Shown: positions 1 to 11,158 of the stretch, piece after piece
Position numbering within the stretch: position 1 is the stretch's first letter
Layout of the letters: every line of letters starts with the position of its first letter
Translations under genes and position numbers: made by a program
The notes under the pieces: model-generated
What the model was told of the DNA's origin: nothing
The model's database searches: none
What the model saw: the letters and a program-made list of their open reading frames with translations, nothing else
DNA from: Massilia sp. R2A-15
Lineage (GTDB): Bacteria; Pseudomonadota; Gammaproteobacteria; Burkholderiales; Burkholderiaceae_D
Reading direction: 5' to 3'
NCBI RefSeq assembly: GCF_030704305.1
Contig: NZ_CP131935.1
Coordinates: 1,364,001-1,428,000 of the forward strand
Length of the DNA: 64,000 bases

Positions 1-2147
1 GCGACATCGCGCTGGTCTCGGCGGGCGACCTGATTCCGGCCGACTGCCGCGTGCTGGAGTCGAACGACTTTTTCGTGCAGCAGGCGCTGTTGACAGGCGA
101 GTCCTACCCGGTCGAGAAATCCCCGGGAATGCTGCCCGGCACCGCGCTGGACCTGCAGGAGGCGACCAACGCCGTCTTCATGGGCACCTCGGTTGTCAGC
201 GGCAGCGCCCGCATCCTCGTCGTCAACACGGGAGCCGCGACCGAGGTCGGCAAGATCGCCGATACCCTGACCCGCGCGCCGCCCCGCACGTCGTTCGAGC
301 TCGGTACGCGCCGATTTGGCATGCTGATTCTGCGGCTGACCGTCCTCATGGTCATGTTCGTCCTGCTCGTCAATGCCTATTTTCACCGGCCAGTACTGGA
401 GTCCTTCCTGTTCGCCGTGGCGCTGGCCGTGGGTCTCACGCCGGAGCTGCTGCCGATGGTGGTCTCGGTGACGCTGGCGCGCGGCGCGCTGCGGATGGCG
501 AAACAGCAGCTCATCGTGAAAAGGATGACCGCCATCCAGGACCTCGGGTCCATGGACTTGCTGTGCACCGACAAGACCGGCACCCTGACCGAAGCGAAGA
601 TCTGCCTGGAGCGGCATGTCGATGCGGAGGGCCGCTCCAGCGAACGCGTCGTGGAGATGGCCTATCTGAACAGTTTTTTTGAAACCGGCCTCAAGAGCGC
701 GCTCGATGACGCCATCCTCGAGCACCGGCACATCGACAGCAGCCGCTGGAGCAAGATCGACGAGGTGCCGTTCGACTTCGAGCGGCGCCGTGTGTCTGTG
801 CTGATCGAGTCCGAGGGCAGGCGATGGCTGGTCGTCAAAGGGGCGGCCGAGGAAATCGCCGGGCTGTGCATCCGCTACGAGGCGCAAGGCGGCACTACGC
901 AGCGGGAGATCGACCAGCCGGCTTCCGCTGCAATCCTGGACCAGTGCCACGCGCTGGAGGCCGAGGGGCTGAGGGTGCTGGGCATCGCATGGCGCGAGGT
1001 GCCGCTCGATCACCCGCACGCGGTGGTCAGCGACGAGGCCGCGCTGGTCCTGGTCGGTTTCGCCGCCTTCCTGGACCCGCCGAAAGCCAGTGCGGCCGCG
1101 GCCTTGGTGGCGTTGAACGAACTTGGCATCGGCATCAAGATCCTGACCGGCGACAGCGACCTGGTGACCCGGCACGTGTGCGGGCAGCTGGGCATCCCCG
1201 TCGCCGGCATCCTGACCGGCAAGGAAATCGCGCACCTGGACGATCACGCGCTGGGGGCGCGGGTCGAGGGCGCGAATCTCTTTTGCCGCCTCAATCCGGC
1301 GCAGAAGAACCGTGTGCTATTGGCGCTGAAGGCGCGCGGCCATGTGGTCGGCTACCTCGGCGACGGCATCAACGATGCGCCATCGTTGCACTCGGCCGAC
1401 GTCGGCTTGTCGGTCGATTCGGGCGTCGATGTGGCAAAGGATGCCGCGGACATGATCTTGCTGAAGCACGACCTGCACGTCATCGGCGTCGGCGTTCTCG
1501 AAGGACGCCGCACCCACGGGAACATCATGAAATACATCATGATGGGCACCAGTTCGAACTTCGGCAATATGTTCAGCATGGCGGGCGCCTCGCTCTTTCT
1601 GCCTTTCCTGCCGATGCTGCCGACGCAAATCCTGCTCAATAATCTTCTGTACGACGTGTCGGAGCTGCCGATCCCGTTCGATCAAGTGGATGCCCGGGAG
1701 ACGCGCCGGCCGCGGGTGCTCGACCTGGCGTTCATCCGCAATTTCATGCTGGTGATCGGGCCAATCAGTTCGGCATTCGATTTCCTGACCTTCTACGTGC
1801 TGCTGCACCTCTTCGCGGCGGGCGAAGCGCTGTTCCATACCGGCTGGTTCGTCGAATCCCTGTGCACCCAGGTGCTGGTGATTTTCATCATCCGCACGCG
1901 CGGCAATCCACTGAAAAGCCGGGCGCATCCCTTGCTTACCGCCACCTCGCTCGGCGTGGTGGGGCTTGCCGTGCTGCTGCCGCTCACCCCGCTCGGCACC
2001 TATTTCGGCTTTGTGGCCTTGCCCGGTTCGTTTTACCTGATCCTGGTCGCCATGGTGTCGGCCTACCTGTGCATGGTCGAAGTGGCGAAGCGCGCCTTCT
2101 ACCGGCGCTTCGACACCGCCGCGAGGGCGCGTCGCGCAAGGGGCTAG
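1..2147 (+). CDS. mgtA: Magnesium-importing P-type ATPase (MgtA/MgtB type), 5' end outside window
   Basis: P3-type ATPase that would import Mg2+ across the inner membrane with ATP hydrolysis. The frame is open from base 3, so about 714 residues are visible; members are usually near 900, so roughly 190 N-terminal residues lie upstream. Visible marks are the TGES actuator motif near base 100, the phosphorylation motif DKTGTLTE (Asp codon at 570-572), the GDGINDAP hinge near base 1360, and a C-terminal block of hydrophobic helices. The stop overlaps by four bases the stop of the convergent outer-membrane lipoprotein gene, leaving no room for a normal terminator. The substrate is assigned from family resemblance (SVDSGVDVAKDAAD, ILLNNLLYD), not from transport data. 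Confidence 0.9.
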   Translation, partial: DIALVSAGDLIPADCRVLESNDFFVQQALLTGESYPVEKSPGMLPGTALDLQEATNAVFMGTSVVSGSARILVVNTGAATEVGKIADTLTRAPPRTSFELGTRRFGMLILRLTVLMVMFVLLVNAYFHRPVLESFLFAVALAVGLTPELLPMVVSVTLARGALRMAKQQLIVKRMTAIQDLGSMDLLCTDKTGTLTEAKICLERHVDAEGRSSERVVEMAYLNSFFETGLKSALDDAILEHRHIDSSRWSKIDEVPFDFERRRVSVLIESEGRRWLVVKGAAEEIAGLCIRYEAQGGTTQREIDQPASAAILDQCHALEAEGLRVLGIAWREVPLDHPHAVVSDEAALVLVGFAAFLDPPKASAAAALVALNELGIGIKILTGDSDLVTRHVCGQLGIPVAGILTGKEIAHLDDHALGARVEGANLFCRLNPAQKNRVLLALKARGHVVGYLGDGINDAPSLHSADVGLSVDSGVDVAKDAADMILLKHDLHVIGVGVLEGRRTHGNIMKYIMMGTSSNFGNMFSMAGASLFLPFLPMLPTQILLNNLLYDVSELPIPFDQVDARETRRPRVLDLAFIRNFMLVIGPISSAFDFLTFYVLLHLFAAGEALFHTGWFVESLCTQVLVIFIIRTRGNPLKSRAHPLLTATSLGVVGLAVLLPLTPLGTYFGFVALPGSFYLILVAMVSAYLCMVEVAKRAFYRRFDTAARARRARG

Positions 2148-3536
2148 GGCGGCGGCGGCGCCGCGCCGCCCAAGGCAAGGAAAAGCTGCAGCGTATCGGC
2201 GTAGCGCTGCGCCTTTGCCCGCACATACCCCAGCTTGGCCTGCTGGAACAGACGCTGCGCCTCGATGACTTGCGGGAAGCTGGCCTGGCCCGCCTGATAG
2301 CTTTGCTGCGTCAGATCGAGCGTGGCCTGCGCCGATTCCAGCGCCGTGCGCTGCGCCTCGATCAGCGCGGCGTCATTCGCCAGCGCCCGCATGCCGTCGG
2401 CTACCTGCGCGAACGCCACCAGCACCGTCTGTTTGTAGGCGCCAAGGCGCGCCGCGTAGCCGTACACCGCCGCATCACGCTGGGCGCGCAGGGTGCCGCC
2501 GTTGAACACCGGCGCCAGCGCATCGGCCGCAATGCGCCAGGCGCTGTCGGGATGGGCGAACAGCGCGCCGCCGACGGACGATCTGGTCCACGCCGCGCTC
2601 AGCGCCACCGGCGGGTACAGCTGGGCGGTGGCGATCCCGATGGCGGCGCTGCTGGCATGCAGCTGCGCTTCGCTCTGCGCGATATCGGGACGCTGGCGCA
2701 GCAATTCCGACGGCAGCGTCAGCGGAATCTCGCCGGGCAGGGCCAGCGCCTCAAAGTCGAAGTCGGGCGGGCTCCATTCGGCGGCGGTGCGGCCGGCCAG
2801 CACGGCCAGCGCATGGCGCGCCACGCTGGCTTTCTGTCGCAACGGCGGCAGCAGTGCGCGGTCGCTGGCCAACTGGCTTTCCGCGGTGAGCACGTCGAGG
2901 CCCGCCGACTTGCCCGCCGCCTGCGACACCCGCACCAGCTCCAGGCTGCGCTGGTCCGCGGCGATGATGTCCTGCACGGCGCGGGTCTGCTCCGCGGCGG
3001 ACGCGAGTTCGATGGCCTGCTGGACGGTATCGCCGATCAGGCCCAGGCGGCTCGCGCGCCACAGGGCCTCCTGGGCCGCCGCCAGCGCCTGCGCCTGTTC
3101 GACGCGCCTGGCGCGCGCGCCGAAGGCATCGAAGTCGAAGGTGAAGGCCGGCCCGATCGACGAGCTGTTGAGCCCATTCGCGCGGCTGGCCCCCGCCGCG
3201 ATGCTGATTTGCGGCGCATTGCCGCCGCGCGCCGCGGCCACGGTGGCGCGCGCCTGCTCCAGTGTCGCCTGCGCGCTCTCCATGGTCGGACTGCCCCGCA
3301 GCGCGAGCTCCACCAGCGCGTCGAGCGCGGGCGAGCGGAACGCCTTCCACCACGTCGGCGATGGCGACGCGCCCGGCTTGAAAGACTGGGCCGCTTCCAT
3401 GGCGCCGGCATCGGCGCGCGCGGCGTCGGCCGGCAGGTAGTGACCGGGGGCGCTTAGCCGCGGCGCCGCATAGTCCGGCCCAACGGTGGTGCAAGCGGCC
3501 AGCAGGGCCGCCGCCATGCCCGCCGCGACGCGCAGG

Positions 3537-3544
<8 letters not shown>
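2144..3544 (-). CDS. Outer-membrane efflux lipoprotein, NodT/TolC family
   Basis: Outer-membrane channel of a tripartite exporter. The 466-residue product starts with a short signal peptide and a lipobox (LLAAC, acylated Cys18), followed by two OEP repeats rich in Ala/Gln coiled coil, as in NodT-family proteins of 450-500 residues. It is the last gene of a three-gene operon; its start lies 8 bases inside the end of macB, which argues for translational coupling and for working with that ABC pump. MacAB systems often rely on a distant TolC, so having a dedicated lipoprotein channel here makes the operon self-contained. Confidence 0.9.
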
Positions 3545-5677
<2,133 letters not shown>

Positions 5678-5681
<4 letters not shown>

Positions 5682-6970
5682 AAGCGCGGCAGGCGCGGAC
5701 CGCCCGTGGCTGCGCCGCCCCGGGCACGGTCGCCGGCGGCGCGCTCGGACACGATGACCTGGTCGCCCGCGCGCAGATCGCCTTCCAGCACTTCCGCATA
5801 GGCGTCGTCATCGAGACCGGTCAGGATCGGAATGCGCCGCAGTTTGCCTTCATGCGTCACCCAGACCTGCGCCGCTCGCCCGTTCTTGCCGGCGCCACGC
5901 CGCGGCGCCGGCGCTCCCCGCTGTTCCCCCACGCCGGGCGGCAGATAGCGCAAGGCTGCATCGGGCACGCGCAGTACGTTGTCGCGGCGTTCGGTGACGA
6001 TGCGCGCCGAGGCGGTCATGCCGGGCATGAGCAGCCGCGCCGGATTATCGACGCGCACGACGACGTCGTAGGTGATCACGTTCTGCACCGTCTGCGGCGC
6101 CTGCCGCACCTGGTGCACGACGCCGTCGAAGCTGCGGTTCGGGTAGGCCTCGACCGTGAAGCTGGCCGCATTGCCGACCGCGATGCGGCCGATGTCCGAT
6201 TCGCTGACGTTGGTATCGACCTGCATCCGGGTGAGGTCGGTCGCGATCAGGAACAGTGTCGGCGTCTGGAAGCTCGCCGCCACCGTCTGGCCCTGCGTCA
6301 CGTTGCGGGCGACCACGGTGCCATCGACGGGCGAGACGATATTGGTGTACCCGAGGTTGATGCGCGCCGCATTCAAGGCCGCGCTGCGCTGCTCGATGGT
6401 GGCCTCGTCGAGTGTGATCTGGCTGCGCGCCTGCGTGTAGGCGTTGTTGGCGGTATCGACCGTTTCCTGGGACACGATGCTGCGTCTCAGCAGGTCGATG
6501 TCGCGCTCATAGATCAGTTTGGCGAAGGCGAGATTGGCGCGGTCCTTCTGCAACTGCGCCCTGGCCGCCGCCAGATTCGCCGTTTCCTGATCGACCGCGC
6601 TTTGGTAGGGGCGCTGGTCGAGCCGGGCGCATAACTGCCCGGCACGGACCTTGGTATTGAAATCGCAGGACAGGGTCTGGATCACGCCCGACACGTAGCT
6701 GCCCACCTGGATCGTGTTGACGGGATTGACCGTGCCGCTGGCGATCACGGTGGGCGTCACGGCGCCTCGGTCCACCGCGGCCGTGACATATTGCTTCGGT
6801 GCGTTCCGCTGTTCGCGCCACAGGATCACGGCAATGGACACGCCGGCGAGGAGGGCCAGTGCAAGCAGCATCTTGCGCCAGTGACGGCGCCAGCTGCCCG
6901 GGCCAGGCGGAGGATGCGCCGCGCCGGCCTTCGAGGGCGCCTCGGACGCGGGCGGAGCGGTGGTGTCCAT
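5678..6970 (-). CDS. macA: MacA/HlyD-type periplasmic adaptor
   Basis: Membrane-fusion protein linking MacB to the outer-membrane channel. The 430-residue product has an N-terminal basic segment, a membrane anchor (KMLLALALLAGVSIAVILW), a first lipoyl half (VGSYVSGVIQTL), a long coiled-coil hairpin (about 130-220), the second lipoyl half (IVSPVDGTVVARNV) and beta-barrel/membrane-proximal domains. The C-terminal tail is unusually rich in Gly, Arg and Ala. I chose the ATG at 6970; a further in-frame ATG at 7048 and a TTG at 7051 would add 26-27 residues without a convincing ribosome site. First gene of the macAB-lipoprotein operon. Confidence 0.88.
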
Positions 6971-7150
6971 AGCTTCCAGGGTTTCCAAGGTCGTCGCTGG
7001 CAAAGGACAGCGTGCCAAACTTTGGCCTGGGGCGCCCTTAATCTGCATCAAATTCGCGTCAATGAGCTGAATAAACTGGTCGCGCCTCGCTCGCGCACCT
7101 CATCTATTGAAGAAAGGGAATCATCCGGCCCGCTTACCGTAAAATGGCTT

Positions 7151-8569
7151 ATGACCCGCGACTCCGATCCCCTTGCCCCCACTTTCGCCGCGCAGCGCGC
7201 CGCGTCCCGCGCACTCGTTCCCGCACCATGGGCCGTGCGGGCCGACCGCCTGCGGCGCCTGCGCCAACTGCTGCTCGACTATCGTGGCGACCTGGCCGCC
7301 GCCGTCAACGCCGATTTCGGCCAGCGCTCGCGCCACGAGACCGAACTGCTCGAAATTAATCCCCTGATCGACGCCATCAACCATTCGCTGCGCCATGGGC
7401 AGTCGTGGATGGGCGCGCGCCGGCGCGCGGTCGGCTACAAGTACTGGCCCGGAAAGGCGTCGCTGGAGCCCCAGCCGCTGGGGGTGTGCGGGATCGTGGT
7501 GCCGTGGAACTACCCGCTCGGACTGTCGGTCGGGCCGCTCAATTCGGCGCTGGTGGCGGGCAACCGCGCGATGGTCAAGATGTCCGAACTGTCGCCGCAC
7601 CTGGGCGAGCTGATGGCCCGCCTGGTCGCCGCCAGCTTCGCCGAAGACGAGCTGCGGGTGTTCAACGGCGACGCCGATGTCGCGCGCCGCTTCTGCGCGC
7701 TGCCGTTCGACCACTTGCTGTTTACCGGATCGACCGCGGTGGGGCGCGACGTGATGCGGGCCGCCAGCGAGCACCTGACGCCCGTGACGCTCGAGCTGGG
7801 CGGAAAGTCGCCGGCGATCGTCGGTCCCGGCCGCATGCCGGACGCCAGCTTCGACCGGCTGGTGCAGCGCCTGGTGATCGGCAAGACCCTGAACGCGGGC
7901 CAGACCTGCATCGCGCCGGACTACGCCTTCGTGCCGCGCGCGCGACTGGTGCAGTTCACCGAGGCGGCGCGCCGCGCGGCCTCCGGCTTTTATCCAGGCG
8001 GCGCCACGCGCGATTACACCAGCATCGTGTCGGCGCGCCACTTCGAGCGGCTGCAGGCGCTGCTTGACGACGCACTGGCGCGCGGCGCCAGCGCCACCGC
8101 GCTGACCGACATGCACAGCGACGCCAACCGGCGCTTCTTTGCGCCGGTCCTGCTGTGCGATTGCGCCCCGGACAGCCGCGTGCTGGAAGAAGAGATCTTC
8201 GGTCCGATCCTGCCGGTGATCGCCTACGACGACCTGGACGAGGCGCTGGCCTGGATCAACGCGCGTCCGCGGCCGCTGGCGCTGTACCTGTTCGAGTCCG
8301 ATCCGGCCATCATCCGGCGCGTGGTGGACGGCACGGTGTCGGGCGGCGTGACGGTCAACGACACCCTGCTGCACATGGCGCAGGACAGCCTGCCGTTCGG
8401 CGGCGTCGGCGAATCGGGCATGGGCAGCTATCACGGCAAGGCCGGCTTCGACACCTTCAGCCACGCCAAACCCGTGTTCCGCCAGGGCAGCTTCAGCCTG
8501 GTGCGCTGGCTGTACCCGCCGTTCGGCCGGTTCGCCGAGCGCGCCATGCGCATGCCGCCGCCGCGCTGA
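7151..8569 (+). CDS. Coniferyl-aldehyde-dehydrogenase-like aldehyde dehydrogenase
   Basis: NAD(P)-dependent oxidation of an aldehyde to its acid. The 472-residue product is a full ALDH of the short (about 470 residue) coniferyl/fatty aldehyde group: VVPWNYPL near 117-123, FTGS at 191-194, catalytic Glu215 in LELGGKSP, nucleophile Cys253 in NAGQTCIAPDY, and PFGGVGESGMG near the C terminus. The ATG at 7151 fits homolog length. No Shine-Dalgarno precedes it, but TAAAAT stands 5 bases upstream, so the message may be leaderless or nearly so. It converges with the lipase that ends the neutral-lipid operon, so a fatty aldehyde is a plausible substrate; coniferyl aldehyde is the alternative. Confidence 0.88.
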   Translation: MTRDSDPLAPTFAAQRAASRALVPAPWAVRADRLRRLRQLLLDYRGDLAAAVNADFGQRSRHETELLEINPLIDAINHSLRHGQSWMGARRRAVGYKYWPGKASLEPQPLGVCGIVVPWNYPLGLSVGPLNSALVAGNRAMVKMSELSPHLGELMARLVAASFAEDELRVFNGDADVARRFCALPFDHLLFTGSTAVGRDVMRAASEHLTPVTLELGGKSPAIVGPGRMPDASFDRLVQRLVIGKTLNAGQTCIAPDYAFVPRARLVQFTEAARRAASGFYPGGATRDYTSIVSARHFERLQALLDDALARGASATALTDMHSDANRRFFAPVLLCDCAPDSRVLEEEIFGPILPVIAYDDLDEALAWINARPRPLALYLFESDPAIIRRVVDGTVSGGVTVNDTLLHMAQDSLPFGGVGESGMGSYHGKAGFDTFSHAKPVFRQGSFSLVRWLYPPFGRFAERAMRMPPPR

Positions 8570-8571
8570 TC

Positions 8572-9825
8572 TCAGCGCCGGCCCGGCCGCCGCCCCAGCC
8601 AGTGGCGCAGCTGCTGGTAGACCTCAAGGCGGCTGAGCAGGTCGAGATGATGGATGCCGAAGCCGATCCACTGGTGCGACGTGGGGAAGGCCAGGGTGCG
8701 CGCCGGATCGTCGTGGCGGCCCAGCGCCGTGTCCAGTGGCACCAGCCCGTCTCCCAGCAGCCGGTCGCGCAGGTCGCCCTGGCGCCGCCCCGTCGTACCG
8801 GCGATCGTGTAGCAGCGCACGCCGCGCGGCAGCGGCAGCGGCTGCGGCAGGTCGCCGCCGTGGCGGAAACGGTCGCGTCCGCGCCAGTCCTCGTCAACCA
8901 GGTTGCCGTAGCGCAGGTCGGTGATGCCGGCGCTGCGCAGCTCGCCCAGCCGGGCAAAGGGCGCCGTCAGGGTGCTGCGGCCCAGCACCGCGGTCAGCCA
9001 GTTGCCGTGGCGTTCGAGCGGCGCGCCGTGGTGCGGGGTGCCGAGGAACACCAGGTGGCGCAGCTGCGCGCGCCAGCGATGGCCGTCCTGTTCGGCGTAG
9101 TGGCAGGCGCTGCGCGCCACCAGCCCGCCCATGCTGTGGGCGAGGATGGCGATTTCCTCGATGTCTTCCGGCCAGGCGGCGACCAGTTCGTCGAGCAGGG
9201 CGGCCAGCTCGCGGCCGTTGCGCGAGATGTGGCGCCCGCTGTTGTAGTGCAGGTAGAGCGCGGTGTAACCCAGGTCGCGCGCCAGCGCCGCGCCGTGGTC
9301 GTGGTGGCTGGTGCGGCGCCACTGCAGGTCGCAGCGGCACAGGCCGTGCACCAGGATCAGTACTTTGGGGCCGGCGCCGGGAAGCGCCGCCAGCGCCTCG
9401 GGAGTGAGCGCCAGCGCCTTGCCTTGCGTGCGCAGGCGCATGGGGATCGCCAGCGGATTGCCGGCGCGCGCCAGCAGGTCGCCAAACAAGCCGTTGAGCG
9501 CGGCCAGCACCGCCTCGCGCTGCGCCGTCGAACCGCGCTGGGCCGGCGCGGGGGCGAGTTGCGCGTCGATCCAGCGGCCGGTCAAGGCGATCGTCAGCTT
9601 GGCGCGGCGAAACGCGACGCCGGCGATGCCGCCGGCGCCGGGCGGCGCGAGCGGCTTGCCCAGCAGCTTGAGGTGCACCACTTCGACCTGGTCGACCAGC
9701 ACCTCGATCGCCAGCAGCAGCAGGCGCCCGGCGCCGTGCAGGTCGGCCGGATGGATGTGGCGGGCCGACGCTTCAGGCGATTTCTTGGCGGGCGCGCTCA
9801 ACGTCGAGCCTTTCCATGGCGTCAT
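8572..9825 (-). CDS. Alpha/beta-hydrolase, lipase/esterase-like
   Basis: Predicted serine hydrolase of 417 residues. The N-terminal 150 residues form a divergent region of unknown role (amphipathic, LLLLAIEVLVDQVEVVHLKLLG). The hydrolase core begins at LILVHG (oxyanion loop, His160-Gly161); the nucleophile elbow is AHSMGG with Ser231, and FLGTPHHGAP is typical of PGAP1/LipA-like lipases. There is no secretion signal, so it probably acts on intracellular lipid. It is the last gene of the operon with wax ester synthase, FadD and phasin and overlaps the TPR gene by 53 bases, so hydrolysis of stored ester is the favoured role. A polyhydroxyalkanoate depolymerase-like role is possible. Confidence 0.8.
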   Translation of the reverse strand: MTPWKGSTLSAPAKKSPEASARHIHPADLHGAGRLLLLAIEVLVDQVEVVHLKLLGKPLAPPGAGGIAGVAFRRAKLTIALTGRWIDAQLAPAPAQRGSTAQREAVLAALNGLFGDLLARAGNPLAIPMRLRTQGKALALTPEALAALPGAGPKVLILVHGLCRCDLQWRRTSHHDHGAALARDLGYTALYLHYNSGRHISRNGRELAALLDELVAAWPEDIEEIAILAHSMGGLVARSACHYAEQDGHRWRAQLRHLVFLGTPHHGAPLERHGNWLTAVLGRSTLTAPFARLGELRSAGITDLRYGNLVDEDWRGRDRFRHGGDLPQPLPLPRGVRCYTIAGTTGRRQGDLRDRLLGDGLVPLDTALGRHDDPARTLAFPTSHQWIGFGIHHLDLLSRLEVYQQLRHWLGRRPGRR

Positions 9826-10540
9826 GCGGTTCGCTCGCTGCGGCCTGTTCGCACAGGGCCAGCGCTTCGCCGGCCTTGGCGCGGCCGTCGAGCATGACCA
9901 TGCCGCGCGCGTACTCGATGCGCGCGATCGCCGAGCCGGGATTGAGCTCGAGCGCCTCGCGGAAGTGGCGCAGCGCCGCGTCGCGGCTGGCGCCGTAGGT
10001 CAGGCTGGCCACCAGGGCGCCGACCTTGTCGATGATTTCGGCGTGATACACCCCCAGCGCGATGTGCGCGTCGGCGTGGCGCGGCGCGAGGTGCAGCGCG
10101 GTGTCCAGGCTCGCCTTGACCTTGCCGGCGACGCCTTGCGCCAGCGCCTTGAGCACGGAGACGTCCTGGGCGTGGCGGCCCAGCGCGTAGGCGTGCCAGT
10201 AGAAGCCTGCCGCGCTGGCCGGCTGCTCGCGCTGCTGCCGCTCGCAGCGTTCGGCCACTTCGAGCAGCCGCGCGCCCTTGTCCGCTGCGCCGGCCAGGTA
10301 GACGGCGTGCATGCAGGCGGCCTTGTTGGCCACGGAATAGCCGGCCAGGCCTGCCGCCATCCCGGCGTGCGCCGCCTGCTCGAACCGCCCGGCGTGAAAG
10401 TCGATCCAGGCGGCCACCAGCGCGGCGCTGCGCGGCCACGGTTCGACGTCGCCCGCATGCAGTGCCGGCCAAGCCTTCTTCAAGGCCGCGCCCGTGTATT
10501 CAAAGTCGGCGCTGGGGTAGGGGAAGGCCTTCCATGGCAT
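9773..10540 (-). CDS. Tetratricopeptide-repeat-like protein of unknown function
   Basis: A 255-residue cytoplasmic protein, mostly helical and Ala-rich. At least one clear TPR-like unit is seen near the C terminus (DAALRHFREALELNPGS, then ARIEYARGMVMLDG), with weaker units before it (GFYWHAYALGRHAQD, HADAHIALGVYHAEIIDK). No enzyme motif is visible. The start has a GGAG site six bases upstream. It sits between the phasin and lipase genes and overlaps the lipase start, so it may serve as a scaffold for lipid-body proteins; that is inference from position only. Confidence 0.7.
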   Translation of the reverse strand: MPWKAFPYPSADFEYTGAALKKAWPALHAGDVEPWPRSAALVAAWIDFHAGRFEQAAHAGMAAGLAGYSVANKAACMHAVYLAGAADKGARLLEVAERCERQQREQPASAAGFYWHAYALGRHAQDVSVLKALAQGVAGKVKASLDTALHLAPRHADAHIALGVYHAEIIDKVGALVASLTYGASRDAALRHFREALELNPGSAIARIEYARGMVMLDGRAKAGEALALCEQAAASEPHDAMERLDVERARQEIA

Positions 10541-10572
10541 GGCATGCTCCGGCCCGCGGCGATCCCCGGCGC

Positions 10573-11118
10573 TCAGTGGTGGCGCGCCGCGGCCTTGGCC
10601 TGCCGCTTCGGCGCCGCGCGTACCGGCGCCTTGATCGGCACGTCCTTCAGCGCGGGCTTGGCGCTGGCGGCCGGCTTGGCCGCCGCGGTGCGCCGGGCCG
10701 GGGCCGGGGCGGGCGATGCCGACGCGGCCACCTGCGCCTTCAGTTCGGCCAACTCTCGGCGCAAGGCATCGAGCTCATCGTGCGAAGGCACGCCCAGCGC
10801 GCTCATCGAACGCGCCACGCGGTCCTGGAACAGCTTCTCGATCTTGTCCCACGATCCGCTGGCCTGGCGGCCGACGCTTTCGGCCAGCCGGTTGGCGCGC
10901 TCGGCCACGCCTTGCACCTTGTCGCCGGCCATTTTTTGCGTCAGCTGGTGCAGGTCCAGCCCCTCGCGCACCAGGGAGTCGAACAGTTCGCCGCCTTCGT
11001 GCTGGGCGCGGGCGAAGGCGCCCAGGCCCGCCTGCCAGATCTGCTGCGCCGAGCCGACCACCGCATCGACCATCGCATGCTGCTCCGCGGCCGCCATTTC
11101 CTTGAGTTTCTTGACCAT
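10573..11118 (-). CDS. Phasin family protein (PhaI/PhaF type)
   Basis: Granule-surface protein. The 181-residue product has an amphipathic helical N-terminal phasin domain (about 1-115; IWQAGLGAFARAQHEGGELFDSLVREG is the family hallmark), a short coiled coil (DELDALRRELAELKAQV) and a basic Ala/Pro/Lys tail like the histone H1-like tail of PhaF. The ATG at 11118 has GGGGA five bases upstream; an ATG four codons earlier (11130) is possible. Phasins normally coat polyhydroxyalkanoate granules, but no PHA synthase is near; the neighbours are wax ester synthase, FadD and lipase, so it may coat neutral-lipid droplets. Confidence 0.88.
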   Translation of the reverse strand: MVKKLKEMAAAEQHAMVDAVVGSAQQIWQAGLGAFARAQHEGGELFDSLVREGLDLHQLTQKMAGDKVQGVAERANRLAESVGRQASGSWDKIEKLFQDRVARSMSALGVPSHDELDALRRELAELKAQVAASASPAPAPARRTAAAKPAASAKPALKDVPIKAPVRAAPKRQAKAAARHH

Positions 11119-11158
11119 GTCATTCCCCATTCCCGTTCATGTGCGCTGCCGCCCGGCT

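Noticed and set aside
7107..7145. Full sigma-70 promoter before the aldehyde dehydrogenase (TTGAAG and TAAAAT)
   Set aside because: The spacer is 27 bases, too long; only the TAAAAT is worth noting.
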